Shown here: piece after piece, positions 63,015 to 64,000 of the stretch
Numbering within the stretch: the stretch's first letter is position 1
Layout of the letters: every line of letters begins with the position of its first letter
NCBI RefSeq assembly: GCF_004522175.1
Contig: NZ_SDEB01000004.1
Coordinates: 163,009-227,008, forward strand
Source: Paracoccus ravus
Lineage (GTDB): Bacteria > Pseudomonadota > Alphaproteobacteria > Rhodobacterales > Rhodobacteraceae
Reading direction: 5' to 3'
Length of the DNA: 64,000 bases
The notes under the pieces: model-generated
What the model was told of the DNA's origin: nothing
The model's database searches: none
What the model saw: only the letters and a program-made list of their open reading frames with translations
Position numbers and translations under genes: made by a program

Positions 63015-64000
63015 ATGTCGGAGATTATCACGGTCGGACCGGATCTGGCGAAGAATGTGTTTCAGGTCCACGGTGCTGACAGCAAAGGCAGTGCGCTCTT
63101 GCGCAAGCAGCTCGGAAGGGCTCAGGCGCTTGAGTTTTTCGCCAAGTTGTCGCCCTGCCCGGTGGCGATGGAAGCCTGCGGCGGCGCGCATTTCTGAGGT
63201 CCGGAGCTGGCCAAGCTCGGCCACGACATTAAGCTCATTCCGCCCGCCTATGTGAAGCCCTTCATCAAGCGGCAAAAAAAATGATGCGGCCGACGCCGAG
63301 GCAATCTGCGAGGCAGCGCAGAGACCGAACATGCGCTTCGTGCCCGTGAAAAGCGAGGAAACGCAAGGGGCGGCCAGCGTCTTCCGCGTCCGAGAATTGC
63401 CCATCCGGCAGCGCAGCCAAGCCATCAACGCGCTTCGCGGACAGCTCACCGAATAGGGCTGGGTCGTGCCTCAGGGTGCGACAAATACCCGGCACCTGGT
63501 TGCCCTTGTCGCGGACGAGGAAACGGGCCTGCCCGCCTCGGCCCGGGCCTCCCTGACGGTCCTGACTGCAACGCTTGCCCAGCTCGACGAGCAAATCGAG
63601 ACGCTGGACGCCGAGATCGGCCGCCGCGCCCGCGAGAGCGCCGTCGCCCGGCGCCTGATGACGATCCCGGGCATCGGCCCGTTGATCGCCACGGCCATCG
63701 CCACGTTGGCGCCGCCACCGGAAATGTCTCGCAAGGGCCGAGACTTCGCGGCATGGCTTGGGCTCACCCCCAGGCAGCACTCGACAGGCGGCAAGCAGAG
63801 GCTCGGGGCCACGACAAAGATGGGCGAGCGCTCGCTGAGGCGTCTGCTGATCATCGGTGCCAACAGCGTCATCATCAAGCGCCATTGCCACGCGTCGGCG
63901 CGCCCGGGCACTTGGCTGGCGGGAATGCTGGAGCGGAAGCCGACGATGCTGGTCCGCGTGGCCCCAGCGAACAAGATGGCGCGGATTGTCTGGGCGCTGA
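63015..64000 (+). pseudogene. IS110-family transposase, multiply disrupted and cut by the window end
   Basis: Reads as a DEDD transposase of IS110. N-terminal VGPDLAKNVFQVHGADSKG, PCPVAMEACGGAHF, NDAADAEAICEAA (the paired Asp), and C-terminal RRLMTIPGIGPLIATAIATLAPPPEMSRKGRDFAAWLGLTPRQHSTGGKQRLG (Transposase_20). Three lesions: TGA at 63195-63197 where relatives have Trp, a +1 frameshift in an A8 run at 63274-63281, and TAG at 63454-63456. The frame is still open at 64000. Not functional as it stands. Confidence 0.9.

Noticed and set aside
63274..63281. A8 run as programmed frameshifting in the IS110 transposase
   Set aside because: Two further nonsense codons in the same gene make plain decay the simpler explanation.
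61440..63449. 669-aa antisense frame over livM and the IS remnant
   Set aside because: Crosses two unrelated coding regions and the terminator; shadow frame rich in Arg, Gln, His and Asp.

Overview
The window is high-GC alphaproteobacterial chromosome. Gene content and protein sequences look like Rhodobacteraceae, most likely Paracoccus or a close relative; this is judged from remembered family resemblance, not a search. Examples are a class II DAHP synthase, a short NdvA-like exporter, a PAS_5/DUF1457 protein, a degenerate rhomboid of the type common in that family, and GntR/FCD and LIV-type transport genes. Most of the window is ordinary core genome. No rRNA, tRNA or CRISPR array was seen.

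Layout. 1-5.7 kb: AI-2E family permease (cut by the window edge), Hda-like DnaA homologue, ppk, ppx. 5.7-13.2 kb: dipeptidase, small monooxygenase, orphan ParA, NdvA-like ABC exporter, GlxA-type AraC regulator, class II DAHP synthase, PAS protein. 13.3-15.6 kb: gmk, gamma-carbonic anhydrase, PhoR-like kinase, coupled by overlapping start and stop codons. 15.6-17.1 kb: a small islet bounded by an imperfect inverted repeat, holding a BRCT-domain gene split by an in-frame amber codon. 17.1-23.05 kb (minus strand): pyrimidine 5'-nucleotidase, small membrane protein, UbiH-like hydroxylase, radA, cvpA, purF.

22.96-38.05 kb is a 15.1-kb integrative element and the most interesting part. It has a P4-type tyrosine integrase at its right end and an AlpA/Xis-like HTH protein at its left end. 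It also carries a 1036-aa protein that reads as an AEP-type primase fused to an SF3 helicase. Behind that gene is about 0.8 kb with 17 perfect copies of GGTAACGAT (both strands), about 19 copies of GTGAAAA (both strands), an AT-rich core and a 41-bp palindrome, which is a strong candidate replication origin. There is one recognisable phage structural gene (HK97-type portal) followed by coupled unknown genes, one with an HEVRH zincin-like motif. A cargo pair (AcuI/YhdH-like reductase and HxlR regulator) sits between two diverged direct repeats. I see no terminase, capsid, tail or lysis gene, so a P4-like satellite or autonomous integrative replicon fits better than a complete prophage. The element entered the 5' end of the nucleotidase gene: the original start (MDFDHVTTWIF) is now stranded at 38.08 kb, and the element supplies a replacement 5' end at 22.97-23.05 kb.

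38.1-45.0 kb: GntR regulator, AlkA-like glycosylase, esterase, a 35-aa membrane peptide, VOC protein, HNH endonuclease, radical SAM protein, homocysteine methyltransferase, trpS. 45.0-52.7 kb: catalytically degenerate rhomboid, murJ, glnD, LpoA-like lipoprotein, rsmI, yraN. 52.8-57.4 kb: class V aminotransferase, then a coupled amidotransferase / glutamine synthetase-like / FAD oxidase set resembling the gamma-glutamyl polyamine (Puu) pathway. 57.6-62.9 kb: a complete LIV-type ABC transporter (substrate-binding protein, two ATPases, two permeases). 63.0-64.0 kb: a decayed IS110-family transposase running off the window.
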